Below, piece after piece: positions 1 to 8,580 of a stretch of 50,223 bases of DNA (within the stretch, counting starts at the first letter, position 1; every line of letters starts with the position of its first letter). The translations under genes were made by a program, and so were the position numbers. This DNA is from Burkholderiales bacterium (lineage in GTDB: Bacteria > Pseudomonadota > Gammaproteobacteria > Burkholderiales > Burkholderiaceae_E): the NCBI GenBank assembly GCA_003577305.1, contig QEVL01000021.1, forward strand, positions 1 through 50,223, read 5' to 3'. The notes beneath the pieces are model-generated. The model was not told the DNA's origin. It made no database searches and saw only the letters and a list, made by a program, of their open reading frames with translations.

Positions 1-1
1 C

Positions 2-451
2 GTCACGCCGCCGGCCGACACCAGCGGCAGCATCAGCGTGTCGGTGCCCGCCGGCGCCGCCTCCGACCTGTCGGGCAACGCGAGCATCGGGCCGGTTTCC
101 GCCTCGCAGCCCTTCGACACCGCCGCCCCGACCGTCACGATCTCGCAGATTCTCGACAACGTCCCGCCCCCGGACGTGCCGATTTCCAACGGCGGCACGA
201 CCGACGACAACTCACCGACCCTGGTGCTGACCTTCAGCGAGCTGTTCACCGTGGGTGCGCAGGTCGAGGTGTTCCGCAGTGGCACGTCGATCGGTTTCGC
301 TACGCCAAACGACACGCTGGGTGCGAGCTTCACCGACACGACTGCACCCGTCGACGGCACCTATGCCTACACCGCGCAGATGACGGACGCCGCAGGCAAC
401 GTCGGTGTACCGAGCGCGGCATTCACGATCACGATCGACACGACGCCCTGA
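2..451 (+). CDS. Ig-like repeat adhesin, C-terminal fragment (5' end outside window)
   Basis: The reading frame is already open at the window edge, so this is only the last ~149 residues. It shows the end of one bacterial Ig-like domain (SDLSGNASIG motif), then one complete Ig-like module with the linker DTTAPTVTI and the repeat hallmarks DNSPTL, DGTYAYTA and DAAGNVG. These are typical of large repeat adhesins (Bap/LapA/SiiE-like). The protein stops right after IDTTP, which in such proteins is the linker to the next module, so the end is abrupt. No RTX nonapeptides or other type I secretion signal are visible. The downstream type I secretion operon makes it the likely cargo, which is inferred from position only. 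No SD or start can be judged. Confidence 0.75.
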   Translation, partial: VTPPADTSGSISVSVPAGAASDLSGNASIGPVSASQPFDTAAPTVTISQILDNVPPPDVPISNGGTTDDNSPTLVLTFSELFTVGAQVEVFRSGTSIGFATPNDTLGASFTDTTAPVDGTYAYTAQMTDAAGNVGVPSAAFTITIDTTP

Positions 452-510
452 GCGCGCGCCGCAGCGTGCGAACGATCGGGTGCGAAGAGCGCGCGTGCAG
501 CGGATATTGG

Positions 511-530
511 CCGCGGTAACCCGACCGCGG
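511..530. promoter_or_regulatory. Perfect inverted repeat upstream of the lytic transglycosylase
   Basis: Arms CCGCGGT and ACCGCGG are separated by 6 bases, in the 141-base gap between the adhesin stop and the transglycosylase start. No T tract follows, so it is either an operator-like palindrome or a weak factor-independent terminator of the adhesin gene. Function is not determined. Confidence 0.3.
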
Positions 531-592
531 TCCGCCTGCACTACACTATGTCCATCGGCTGATCGCCGCGCCGCACTCGACTCGCCGAAGCC

Positions 593-1573
593 ATGATCCC
601 GCCCCGCCCCGCCTCCCCGCCACCACGCGCGCCGCTTCGCCGCACGCTGGCGGCGCTCGCAGCCGCCGGCCTGGCGCTCGGGGTCGCATCGCCTGCGCTC
701 GGCTCCGACGCTGCCCACGAACTGGTCGAGACCGCCATCCGCCACGAAGAGGGCGACGGCGTGCCGCGCAGCCTGGCGCGCGCCTACGAGTTGTACTGCG
801 AGGCGGCGCGCGCCGGCTCGCCCGAGGCGCTGATGCGCATCGGCTGGATGTACGCGCAAGGGCGAGGCCGCCCGCGCGATGCGTCGATTGCGGAAACCAT
901 GTTCCGGCGCGCGGCCGGCGCCGACAGCGACTTGCGCGATCGGCTGCCCGACTGCCTGCGGCCGCCCTACCAGATCGTCGCCTACACCGAGCCCGAGCCG
1001 GAGCCGGCCCGGGTTCTTGCGCCTGCAACCACGATCGTGAAGGCGGTGCAGCCGCCATCCGACCCGCTCGCCGACTACCCCGAGTTGCAGCGCAGCAAGC
1101 TGGCCGGCACCGTGGTCGCCCTGGCGCGCGAGCACCGCCTCGATGTCCGGCTGGTGCTGGCGGTGATGCGCGCCGAGTCGAACTTCGATCCGAACGCCCG
1201 TTCGCCGAAGAACGCCCAGGGGCTGATGCAACTGCTGCCGGAAACCGCCGAGCGGTTCGCGGTGCGCAACGCGTTCGACCCGGTGCAGAACCTGCGTGGC
1301 GGGATGCGCTACCTCCAGTGGCTGCTGTCGTACTTCCGCGGCGACGTCACGCTGGCGCTGGCCGGCTACAACGCCGGCGAGCGTGCGGTCGATCGCCACC
1401 GCGGCGTGCCGCCGTATCCCGAGACGCTCGACTACGTGAAGCGGATCCGCGCGCTCTATCCCGACGATCGGCACCCATTCGATGCCGGGGTCACCGAGCC
1501 TTCGCCGTGGCTGCCGTCGCACGACGCGCCGCGTGCGACGATCAGGCGTGCGTCCTGGTCGGCGGGCGATTAG
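593..1573 (+). CDS. Lytic transglycosylase with Sel1 repeats (SLT domain)
   Basis: Peptidoglycan-cleaving enzyme of 326 residues, predicted periplasmic. A hydrophobic signal segment lies at about 18-37. Sel1-like repeats follow at about 44-110 (ARAYELYCEAARAGSPEA; MRIGWMYAQGRG), then a proline/glutamate-rich linker. The SLT domain at about 165-295 has the catalytic Glu at 195 in MRAESNFDP, followed by AQGLMQLLPETA and AGYNAGERAV. It lies between the adhesin and the TolC-like gene. Adhesin systems of the Lap type usually carry a transglutaminase-like protease (LapG) here; this is a different enzyme, perhaps opening the wall for export. The substrate link is inference. Start is the ATG at 593; no strong SD is visible. 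Confidence 0.88.
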   Translation: MIPPRPASPPPRAPLRRTLAALAAAGLALGVASPALGSDAAHELVETAIRHEEGDGVPRSLARAYELYCEAARAGSPEALMRIGWMYAQGRGRPRDASIAETMFRRAAGADSDLRDRLPDCLRPPYQIVAYTEPEPEPARVLAPATTIVKAVQPPSDPLADYPELQRSKLAGTVVALAREHRLDVRLVLAVMRAESNFDPNARSPKNAQGLMQLLPETAERFAVRNAFDPVQNLRGGMRYLQWLLSYFRGDVTLALAGYNAGERAVDRHRGVPPYPETLDYVKRIRALYPDDRHPFDAGVTEPSPWLPSHDAPRATIRRASWSAGD

Positions 1574-1654
1574 CGGAAGCCTGTCCCTGGTGCCTTGCCT
1601 GCCGCAAGCCCCGCCGCGCCTGCCGGCCCCGCGCCGAGGAAAGCAAGCAATTAC

Positions 1655-2854
1655 ATGCGGATCGCCGCCATCGTCACAGCCTGTCTCGTCGCGCCCTGGA
1701 ACGTCGCGTCTGCCGCGTCGCTCGCCGACGTGGTTCGCAACGCGCTGGCCAACTATCCGGCGATCGCGGTGGCGCAGTCGAACCGCAATGTCGCGCAGTA
1801 CGACATCGCCCGGGCACGGGCATTGCACTACCCCACCGTCGACCTGCTCGGCACCCGGCGCCTGGCCGGCGCGGCGAGCAACCTCGCGCAGCCGCGCATG
1901 CGGGTGAACCTCTGGGCTTCGGGCGGCATCGAAGCTTCCGTCGAGCGCGAAGAGCTGCGCGAAGAAGCGCTCGCCCGCCGCGAGCTCGAGACGCGCGAAG
2001 CGGTGGCCTTCGACGCAGCCCAGGCGTACCTGCGCCTGCTGCGCGGCGTCAACGTGCTCACGGCCGCCCGGCGCAACCTCGAGCGCCACGAAGCGCTGGT
2101 GCGCGACTTCGAGTCGATCGCGTCGATCGACGTCGGTCGACGCTACGACCTGGTGCAGGCGCGCACGCGGCTCGAGCAGGTGCGGCTGCAGATCGCCGAC
2201 AACGAAGCCGAGATCGCCTCGGCGCGCGAAGCGCTCGCGCGCTTCTATGCGCCGCCGATTCCCGCCAACGAACTGACGCTGCCCGATCCGCTGCCCGACC
2301 CCGGGCCCGGCGCCGCACAGGTAGTGCTGGCGGGCCATCCATCGGTGGAGGCCGCCCGGCGCGAACTGCTCGCCGCCCAGGCAGCGGTGAGAGTGGCGCG
2401 TGCCGACCGCATGCTGCGGGTGGACGTCGAGTCGACGATGGGCAAGCAGAGCGCCACGCAACTGGTGGTTTCGTGGCCCGCGTTCGACCTCGGACGCGGC
2501 GCAGCCGAGCAGGCCGCGCAGGCCGCGCTGATCGGCGCCCGGGCACGCGTGGACGAACAGGAGCGGCTGGTGGAAGAACAGCAGCGCTCGGCGATGCAGG
2601 ACTACCGCGCGGCGCAACGCCGCGAGGCGGTCTCCCGCGGCCAGATCGGCCTGGCCGAAGAACTGGTCGAGGTCTACCGCGAACAGTTCCGGGTCGGCAG
2701 GCGCAACCTGCTCGACCTGCTCAACGCCTTCGCGGAGCTCTCGGGCGCCGAGATCACCTACGAGACGTCGCGCGTGGACAAGTCGCTCGCGCGCTACCGT
2801 ATGGAGTACGCACAGGGCCGACTCGCAACGCATTTCGACCGGACTTCCCCATGA
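1655..2854 (+). CDS. TolC-family outer membrane channel of a type I secretion system
   Basis: A 399-residue outer membrane efflux protein that should form the trimeric exit duct for the ABC/HlyD pair downstream. The ATG at 1655 is preferred over the upstream in-frame TTG at 1595, because GAGGAAAG lies 11 bases before it and it starts exactly at a signal peptide (MRIAAIVTACL...NVASA, cut near residue 20). Two OEP repeats are visible, with long helical stretches rich in A/R/E and motifs such as NRNVAQYDIARARAL and YREQFRVGRRNLLDLLNA near the C terminus, typical of LapE/AggA-type TolC homologues. The stop codon overlaps the next start (ATGA at 2851), so the three genes are translationally coupled. 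Confidence 0.92.
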   Translation: MRIAAIVTACLVAPWNVASAASLADVVRNALANYPAIAVAQSNRNVAQYDIARARALHYPTVDLLGTRRLAGAASNLAQPRMRVNLWASGGIEASVEREELREEALARRELETREAVAFDAAQAYLRLLRGVNVLTAARRNLERHEALVRDFESIASIDVGRRYDLVQARTRLEQVRLQIADNEAEIASAREALARFYAPPIPANELTLPDPLPDPGPGAAQVVLAGHPSVEAARRELLAAQAAVRVARADRMLRVDVESTMGKQSATQLVVSWPAFDLGRGAAEQAAQAALIGARARVDEQERLVEEQQRSAMQDYRAAQRREAVSRGQIGLAEELVEVYREQFRVGRRNLLDLLNAFAELSGAEITYETSRVDKSLARYRMEYAQGRLATHFDRTSP

Positions 2855-4962
2855 ATGCACGAGAAACACCCGTCGCCGACGGCCTGCTGCAGGGCATCGC
2901 ACAGCTCGCGCGCCTGGGCGGCAAGCCGCTGTCGGCCGTGGCGCTGCAGGCGCAGTGCACGCGCGAGCGCGACGGCCGCATCAACCTGGAATCGCTGCGC
3001 GGCGCGCTCGCGGCCGCCGGCCTGGATCTCGCGCAGCTCGACGGCAAGCTCGAGCGACTCGGGCGCGACGACCTGCCGGCGATGCTGGCGCTCGAAGGCA
3101 ACGCGTATCGCGTGGTCACCAGCGCCGACGAACTGGCGTCGACCGACCTGAAGAACGCCTACGCCGGCCACTACCTCACCGTCACGGCCCGCCCCGCCCC
3201 GGACATGCGTTCGGAGATTCCCGCGCGGCGCAGCGCGCGCGCCTGGTTCTGGCGCGTGCTTTGGGGGCTGCGTCCGTACTACCTGCACGTGGCGCTGGCC
3301 ACGCTGCTGGTGAACGTGCTCTCGATCGTGGTGTCGCTGTACGTGATGAACGTCTACGATCGCGTGGTGCCCAACCGCACCTACGAGACGCTGTGGGTGC
3401 TCACGATCGGCACCATCGGCGCACTGCTGTTCGACTTCGTCGCGCGCACGCTGCGCGCCTGGCTGGTCGACACTGCCGGCAAGCGCGCCGACCTGGAGAT
3501 CAGCGCGGGCCTGTTCCGGCGCCTGCTCGACATCCAGCTGATCCAGAAGCCGGTGTCTTCGGGGGCGTTCGTCAGCAACCTGCGCGACTTCGAGGCGATC
3601 CGCGAAGTGCTCACCTCGGCCACGCTGACCGCGCTGATCGACCTGCCGTTCTTCCTGCTGTTCGTGGCGGTGATCGCGGCAATCGCCGCGCCGCTGGCGC
3701 TCGTGCCGCTGGTGGCGATCGTCGCCGTGGTGATCGTCGGCGCACTGGTGCAGGCGCCGCTCGCGCGCAGCATCCGCGACTCGATGAAGGAGAGCTCGCA
3801 GCGCCAGGGACTGGCAGTGGAAACCGTCGAGGGGCTCGAGACGCTCAAGGTGAACAACGCGCAGGCGCACGCGCAGCAGCGCTGGGAGTGGTACACCGAG
3901 ACGGTGGCACTGGAGTCGATGAAGTCGCGCAACCTGTCGAACCTGGTGATCAACGCGACTTCCACGCTGCAGCAGCTTGCCACGGTGGCCACCGTCGTGA
4001 TCGGCGTCTACCTGATCCACGACGCCCGGCTGTCGATGGGCGGACTGATCGGCGCGGTGATCCTGTGCGGGCGCGCGATCGCGCCGCTCGGGCAGGTGGC
4101 CGGGCTGGCGGTGCGCCTGCAGCAGGCGCGCACCGCGTTCGACGGCCTGCAGGCGCTGATCGACAAGACCAGCGAGCGCGACCCCGAACGCAGCTACCTG
4201 AGCCTGCAGTCGGTGCGCGGCGACATCGGCCTTTCGGGGGTGGACTTCAGCCACGACCCGCAGGGCAGCACGCTCTTTCGCGGGCTGAACCTGTCGATTC
4301 GCGCCGGCGAGCGCGTGGCGATCCTCGGGCGCACCGGAAGCGGCAAGTCGACGCTGCTGCGGCTGGCTGCCGGCCTCTACGTGCCGAGCGCGGGGCTGGT
4401 GACGCTCGACGGCATCGACCTGCGCCAGATCGATCCGGCGGACCTGCGCGCGAGCGTCGCTCTGCTGCCGCAGGACGCCCGGCTGTTTCTCGGCACGCTG
4501 CGCGAGAACCTCGACATGGCACGCGCCGATCGCGCGCGCGACGACGACCGCCTGGTGGAGGTGCTGCGCCAGTTCGGTCTGGACCACTTCATCGCGCAGC
4601 ACCCGCGCGGCATCGACATGCCGCTGGGCGAAGACGGCCTGGGGCTGTCGGGCGGCCAGAAGCGGCTGGTGTGCCTGGCGCGCATGGCGCTGCGCGACCC
4701 GGCGGTGGCGCTGCTCGACGAGCCCACCAGCGGCCTGGACCCGGGCACCGAGCAGCAGATCCTGCGCGCGATCGCGCAGTGGGCGCGCAGCGGGCGCGAA
4801 CGCACGCTGGTGGTGGTCACGCATCGCCCGCAGGTGCTCGAAATCGTCGACCGCGTCATCGTCGTCGAACAGGGCCGCATCATCGTCGACGGGCCGCGCG
4901 CGCGCGTGATCGAACAGTTGCAGAAAGGCATCACGGTGCCGGCTGCGGAGGCGGTGTCGTGA
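2851..4962 (+). CDS. Type I secretion ABC transporter, LapB-like permease/ATPase
   Basis: A 703-residue exporter of the family with an N-terminal C39-peptidase-like domain (residues 1-125). That domain has no Cys-His pair in the expected place, so it is the degenerate recognition domain seen in RTX/adhesin exporters. A six-helix membrane domain follows at about 150-430 (VALATLLVNVLSIVVSLYVM; LIDLPFFLLFVAVIAAI). The nucleotide-binding domain has Walker A GRTGSGKST near 493, signature LSGGQ near 599, Walker B ALLDEPTSG near 619 and the H-loop at VVVTHRP. It probably exports the repeat adhesin upstream. The start overlaps the TolC stop (ATGA) and the stop overlaps the HlyD start (GTGA). Confidence 0.93.
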   Translation: MNARETPVADGLLQGIAQLARLGGKPLSAVALQAQCTRERDGRINLESLRGALAAAGLDLAQLDGKLERLGRDDLPAMLALEGNAYRVVTSADELASTDLKNAYAGHYLTVTARPAPDMRSEIPARRSARAWFWRVLWGLRPYYLHVALATLLVNVLSIVVSLYVMNVYDRVVPNRTYETLWVLTIGTIGALLFDFVARTLRAWLVDTAGKRADLEISAGLFRRLLDIQLIQKPVSSGAFVSNLRDFEAIREVLTSATLTALIDLPFFLLFVAVIAAIAAPLALVPLVAIVAVVIVGALVQAPLARSIRDSMKESSQRQGLAVETVEGLETLKVNNAQAHAQQRWEWYTETVALESMKSRNLSNLVINATSTLQQLATVATVVIGVYLIHDARLSMGGLIGAVILCGRAIAPLGQVAGLAVRLQQARTAFDGLQALIDKTSERDPERSYLSLQSVRGDIGLSGVDFSHDPQGSTLFRGLNLSIRAGERVAILGRTGSGKSTLLRLAAGLYVPSAGLVTLDGIDLRQIDPADLRASVALLPQDARLFLGTLRENLDMARADRARDDDRLVEVLRQFGLDHFIAQHPRGIDMPLGEDGLGLSGGQKRLVCLARMALRDPAVALLDEPTSGLDPGTEQQILRAIAQWARSGRERTLVVVTHRPQVLEIVDRVIVVEQGRIIVDGPRARVIEQLQKGITVPAAEAVS

Positions 4963-6152
4963 GTCGGTCGACGCTGCTGGGCCAGGAACGCCCGTGGCTG
5001 GTGTTCCTGTCGATCGGCTTGATGTTCGCCGTGGTCGGCAGCTTCGTCTGGTGGGCCGCAGCTTCCGAACTCGAGGAGGTCACGCGCGGCCAGGGCCGCG
5101 TGGTGCCGTCGAGCAAGGAGCAGGTGATACAGAGCCTGGACCCGGGCGTGCTCACCGAGATGCGGGTGCGCGAAGGCGACAGCGTGGAGAAAGACCAGCT
5201 TCTGTTGCGCATCGACGACACGCGCGCCACCGCGCTGTTGCGCGAACTGCAGGCCAAGACGCACGCGCTGGCCGCATCGGCCGCGCGCGCGCGCGCCGAA
5301 GCATACGGCGGCCGGCTGGAGTTTCCGGCGGAGGTGCGCAGCGCGCACGAACTGATCCGGCGTGAAACTGAAGCCTACAATGCGCGGCGCCGCGCGCTTG
5401 ACGACAGCGTGGAGGCGCTGCGCAACGGCATGCGGCTGCTCGATCGCGAGATCGAGATCACCGAGCCGATGGTGGGCCGCGGCCTCGTTTCCGAGGTGGA
5501 ACTGCTGCGCCTGAAGCGCCAGCGCAACGACCTTGCGCTGCAGATGGCCGATCGGCAGAACAAGTTCCGCACCGACGCGGCCGCCGACCTGATCAGGTTC
5601 GAATCCGAGCTCGCGCAGGCACGCGAGACCCTGGTCGCGCGCGCCGACGCCGCGCAGCGCACCGAGATCCGCTCACCGATGAAAGGCACGGTGAAGAGCA
5701 TCCGCGTGAACACGATCGGCGGCGTGGTGCAGGCCGGCCAGGAGATCATGACGATCGTGCCCACCGAAGACACGCTGGTGATCGAAGCCTACGTGCGGCC
5801 GGCCGACGTGGCGTTCATCCACCCGGGCCAGAAGGCGGTGGTGAAGATCAGCGCATACGACTACGCGATCTACGGCGGGCTCGACGGCACGGTGGAGAAC
5901 ATCAGCCCCGATACGCTGCGCGACGAACGGCGCGCCGGCACCCCGGTGGCCGACGTGGCCGACGAAGCCAATTCGTACTACCGCGTGCTGGTGCGCACGA
6001 CCTCGAATTCGCTCACCACCCCCAACGGGCAGGTGCTGCCGATCATTCCCGGCATGACCGCAAGCGTGGAAATGCTCACCGGCCGCAAGACCGTGCTGCA
6101 GTACCTCGTCAAGCCGCTCAATCGGGCGAGCGAGGCGTTGCGGGAGCGCTGA
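4959..6152 (+). CDS. HlyD-family membrane fusion protein, LapC-like
   Basis: A 397-residue periplasmic adaptor linking the ABC exporter to the TolC-like channel. A single N-terminal transmembrane helix lies at about 13-35 (WLVFLSIGLMFAVVGSFVWW). The first biotinyl-lipoyl half follows (GRVVPSSKEQVIQSL, GVLTEMRVREGDSVEKDQ), then a coiled-coil hairpin at about 100-230, the second lipoyl half (RSPMKGTVKSIRVNTIGGVV) and the beta-barrel with the family signature (GMTASVEMLTGRKTVLQYLVKPL). The start is a GTG at 4959 overlapping the ABC stop, giving VSRSTLLGQERPW; this is the only start that keeps the transmembrane helix N-terminal. It is the last gene of the operon. Confidence 0.92.
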   Translation: MSRSTLLGQERPWLVFLSIGLMFAVVGSFVWWAAASELEEVTRGQGRVVPSSKEQVIQSLDPGVLTEMRVREGDSVEKDQLLLRIDDTRATALLRELQAKTHALAASAARARAEAYGGRLEFPAEVRSAHELIRRETEAYNARRRALDDSVEALRNGMRLLDREIEITEPMVGRGLVSEVELLRLKRQRNDLALQMADRQNKFRTDAAADLIRFESELAQARETLVARADAAQRTEIRSPMKGTVKSIRVNTIGGVVQAGQEIMTIVPTEDTLVIEAYVRPADVAFIHPGQKAVVKISAYDYAIYGGLDGTVENISPDTLRDERRAGTPVADVADEANSYYRVLVRTTSNSLTTPNGQVLPIIPGMTASVEMLTGRKTVLQYLVKPLNRASEALRER

Positions 6153-6189
6153 CGAGCGAGAAGCCACTGCGGCTCCGCAGAGCCGAGGG

Positions 6190-6390
6190 CGAAAAAATCG
6201 CCCGACGCGCCCACGGGCGATCGCCCTGGGCAGCCACCGCCGGGTTGCCCGCATCGACGCCGTGATAGCCGTGCTCCACGATGAGCTGTTTCCGCGTGCC
6301 CCGACGATCAATCCGCGCCGGTGCGTGACGGCGATGCTCGCCCTCACGCCGAACTCGTAGGGCTGGCGAGCCTTGCCCTTGCCGATGGTT
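6190..6390 (-). pseudogene. Degenerate IS5-family transposase remnant
   Basis: Read on the minus strand from 6386, one frame gives IGKGKARQPYEFGVRASIAV followed by THRRGLIVGAR, the conserved core of IS5-type transposases. The expected continuation (a GNPYDGHTL-like segment) is missing. A second frame then resumes with LIVEHGYHGVDAGNPAV, matching the later GYRGVD block. So this is an internally deleted, frameshifted fragment with no N or C terminus. It fills most of the 284 bases between the HlyD stop and the GT4 gene and marks the left edge of the AT-richer glycan island. No intact terminal inverted repeats were found. Confidence 0.6.
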
Positions 6391-6436
6391 GTGGATCAGC
6401 GTGGAATTCGGGGAGAACGTCGCGATCTGACCTCAC

Positions 6437-7565
6437 TCACTTCGCCTTGCGCTGTTGACGCAGCGCAAGTTCACAAGATTCGACAAAGCGTTGAGCTACC
6501 CGGTCCGGAGTAATGGCCAGGGCCGTCTGGCGCGCTTTCTCGCCCATGCCGCGCAACTCGGCGACCGGCGTGTCGAAGAATCGTCCGATCGCCGCAGTCG
6601 TGTCGCTCGCCAAGCGAGGATCGAATAGCCAGCCGTTTTGACCATCCGTCACAAGCTCGACAGCGGCCTGACTCAAGATGCTGCCAAGCACCGGCAACCC
6701 CGCGGACATTGACTCGTTTATGACGAGCCCCCAAGTGTCGCCTAGTGTAGGCAGGACGAGAGTATCCTGCCTGGGCATAGACTTCGCCAAGGCTCTCGTA
6801 AGCCACGATCCCAAGCATCGTCAACTCCAGGTTCGCCGCGTGTGGCATCGAACGTATTGCACTCTCTCGGTCCCCGCCGCCGGCGATCACGACCTCGGCA
6901 CGAAGCGCAGGGCGTTCCACCAGATACTCGCTCAGCCTTTCGATGAATTGCTCCAGACCCTTGAGTTCGATCAGGCGACCTACATAAAGGATGCGGCGCT
7001 TGGTGTCCGTACGCCACAACGGTCGGACGGACGAGAACAGCTCCACGTCGGTGGCGAAAGGAAGCCTGTCGATTCGACTTCCCGGGAAACCCAGACTCTC
7101 TATATATCGTTGTCCACTCGCACCATTTACGGCGACCCGCTCCGTGCGAGAGAGGATGATCTTTCGAACACCAGTGCGAATTACGCCCCATTTGCGCTCG
7201 GTCTCCCCCGACAAGTCCGCGTGAATAACCATCGGCTTCCGGTGCACGGTTTTGTAGACCGTCGCCATCAGCGTTCGCAGCCCGAATTCGTGCGCATGGA
7301 TCACATCCGGATCGATAGCCTCGAGGGCACCATAAACGCCACGAGGGATGTGCAGTTGATAGGTTTCGATATAGCCGTTCGGATGCCGGCGCCGCCGTTG
7401 AATTAGAAGGCTTGGCAGGATGCGAATATTCAATCCCGTCTCGTTGAGCTTCGGATCGGAGAGGCTGGAAGACAGCAGGAGCGTGAGATCGACCTTCCGG
7501 CCGAGGGCAACAAACGTGGAGATTCGATATGAGGTGATGTAGTGTGTGAGTACAACCAGCTTCAT
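6437..7565 (-). pseudogene. GT4-family glycosyltransferase, disrupted by a one-base frameshift
   Basis: Glycosyltransferase group 1 (GT4), starting MKLVVLTHYITSYRIS. It has IHAHEFGLRTL in the N-domain and YVGRLIELKGLEQFIERL plus VVIAGGGDRES in the C-domain. Near residue 266 the frame reads GEVYAQA and then diverges (GYSRP). Removing one base of the CC pair at 6766-6767 restores GEVYAQADTLVLPTLGD and runs on to WGLVINESMSAGLPVLGS, the E-rich nucleotide-sugar motif, and the stop at 6437. Repaired length is 375 residues, normal for GT4. A GTG at 7592 is an alternative start. It may be a real pseudogene or a sequencing error at the tandem CAGGCAGG. The sugar specificity is unknown. Confidence 0.82.
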
Positions 7566-7713
7566 CTTGAACCTGCCCAAAGGAAGGAGCACAGGCTTGC
7601 TGATATTCTCATGCCGCCTCTGAGCAATTCAGGCCCGCATATGGACCCGGTGTTCCGTAAGAAAAATCAATGACTTACAGAACGTTTTCTTGAGAGGCGG
7701 AGAAGGGGAAGCC

Positions 7714-8580
7714 TCAGATCCGGTCCCGGCCTTCACGGACAATCCAGTGGAGCATACCTTCGAATCTTCCGAGGGTCGAAGCCAGACCCAGCGCGAAGCC
7801 ATTCGTGGCCGAACTCGAAGCACGCGGTATGAAGTTCATCATCAGCGGGGCAAGCAGCCCCCTGGCGATGACAAAGGGCGACAGGCGGTGCTTTACGTAA
7901 AGGGCCCCGACTCCGCGCTCCCGGCGCCGTTTTGCCTGCCATTGGTCACTGGAAAGGCGACCAGTCGAAAGCGGTGGGGCATGTCGCACGCGTGCAGTCG
8001 ACAGAACCCGGATATCGGCACCTGCAGCCAGGAGTCGGAGCAGCAGATCGGTTTCCTCTCCAGCGCCGTACCACTGGCCCACACCCAGCCTCGAATCGAA
8101 TCCGCCAAGGGTCTTGACCAGACTGCGGCGCAGGAACAAGGTAATCGAACTCGCGTCGCCGCCACGGAACCTCCGCCACGTTTCCAGGCTCAAACGTCTT
8201 GGGGATCCGCTATCGGGGTCCGGGGTTACGTCAACCCACCTCGCCACGACGCCGTCGACTGTCGGTGCAGATGTAAGGAACTCGTGGACACGAAAGAGCG
8301 TTTCGGGTTCGTACCAGCAGTCGTCATCCGGGAATCCGACGAATTCTGCGCGCGCCACATGGAGCCCGGCGTTGCGCGCCAACGAGAGATTAGGAGAATC
8401 CTGCAACAGCCGAACCGCCTCTATGGACCCGGCACATGCACGCTCGAGGAAGGGGCAGATCCGTTCGTCCGGGTTCTGATCGACCACGACCAATTCGAAA
8501 GAGCGGAAACACTGGGATCGTAACGAGTCCAGGAAGACCTGGATTTCCTCCGCGCGTCCGTAGGTGGCAAGACCGGACAG
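7714..8580 (-). CDS. GT2-family glycosyltransferase with an uncertain start
   Basis: Family 2 glycosyltransferase of the polysaccharide type. From the N terminus it reads GLATYGRAEEIQVFLDSL, then FELVVVDQNPDER, the acidic motif FVGFPDDDCWYEP and GAGEETDLLLRLL. Homology clearly begins upstream of the first conventional start (TTG at 8493). The frame is open to 8595 but holds only a CTG at 8580, preceded by AAAAGGG at a good SD distance. I therefore place the start at 8580 (288 residues), with 8493 as the fallback. The GT2 begins exactly where the broken deacetylase on the other strand begins, which suggests a recombination junction that replaced its native leader. A C-terminal basic/hydrophobic segment may bind the membrane. 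The acceptor is unknown. Confidence 0.72.
   Translation of the reverse strand: MSGLATYGRAEEIQVFLDSLRSQCFRSFELVVVDQNPDERICPFLERACAGSIEAVRLLQDSPNLSLARNAGLHVARAEFVGFPDDDCWYEPETLFRVHEFLTSAPTVDGVVARWVDVTPDPDSGSPRRLSLETWRRFRGGDASSITLFLRRSLVKTLGGFDSRLGVGQWYGAGEETDLLLRLLAAGADIRVLSTARVRHAPPLSTGRLSSDQWQAKRRRERGVGALYVKHRLSPFVIARGLLAPLMMNFIPRASSSATNGFALGLASTLGRFEGMLHWIVREGRDRI

Noticed and set aside
212..2902. Very long open frames antisense to the TolC/ABC/HlyD operon, and similar ones opposite ftsY, selO, the cox genes and recQ
   Set aside because: They are Arg/Ala/His-rich, contain no recognisable domains and mirror the codon positions of well-supported genes; expected in DNA of this GC content.
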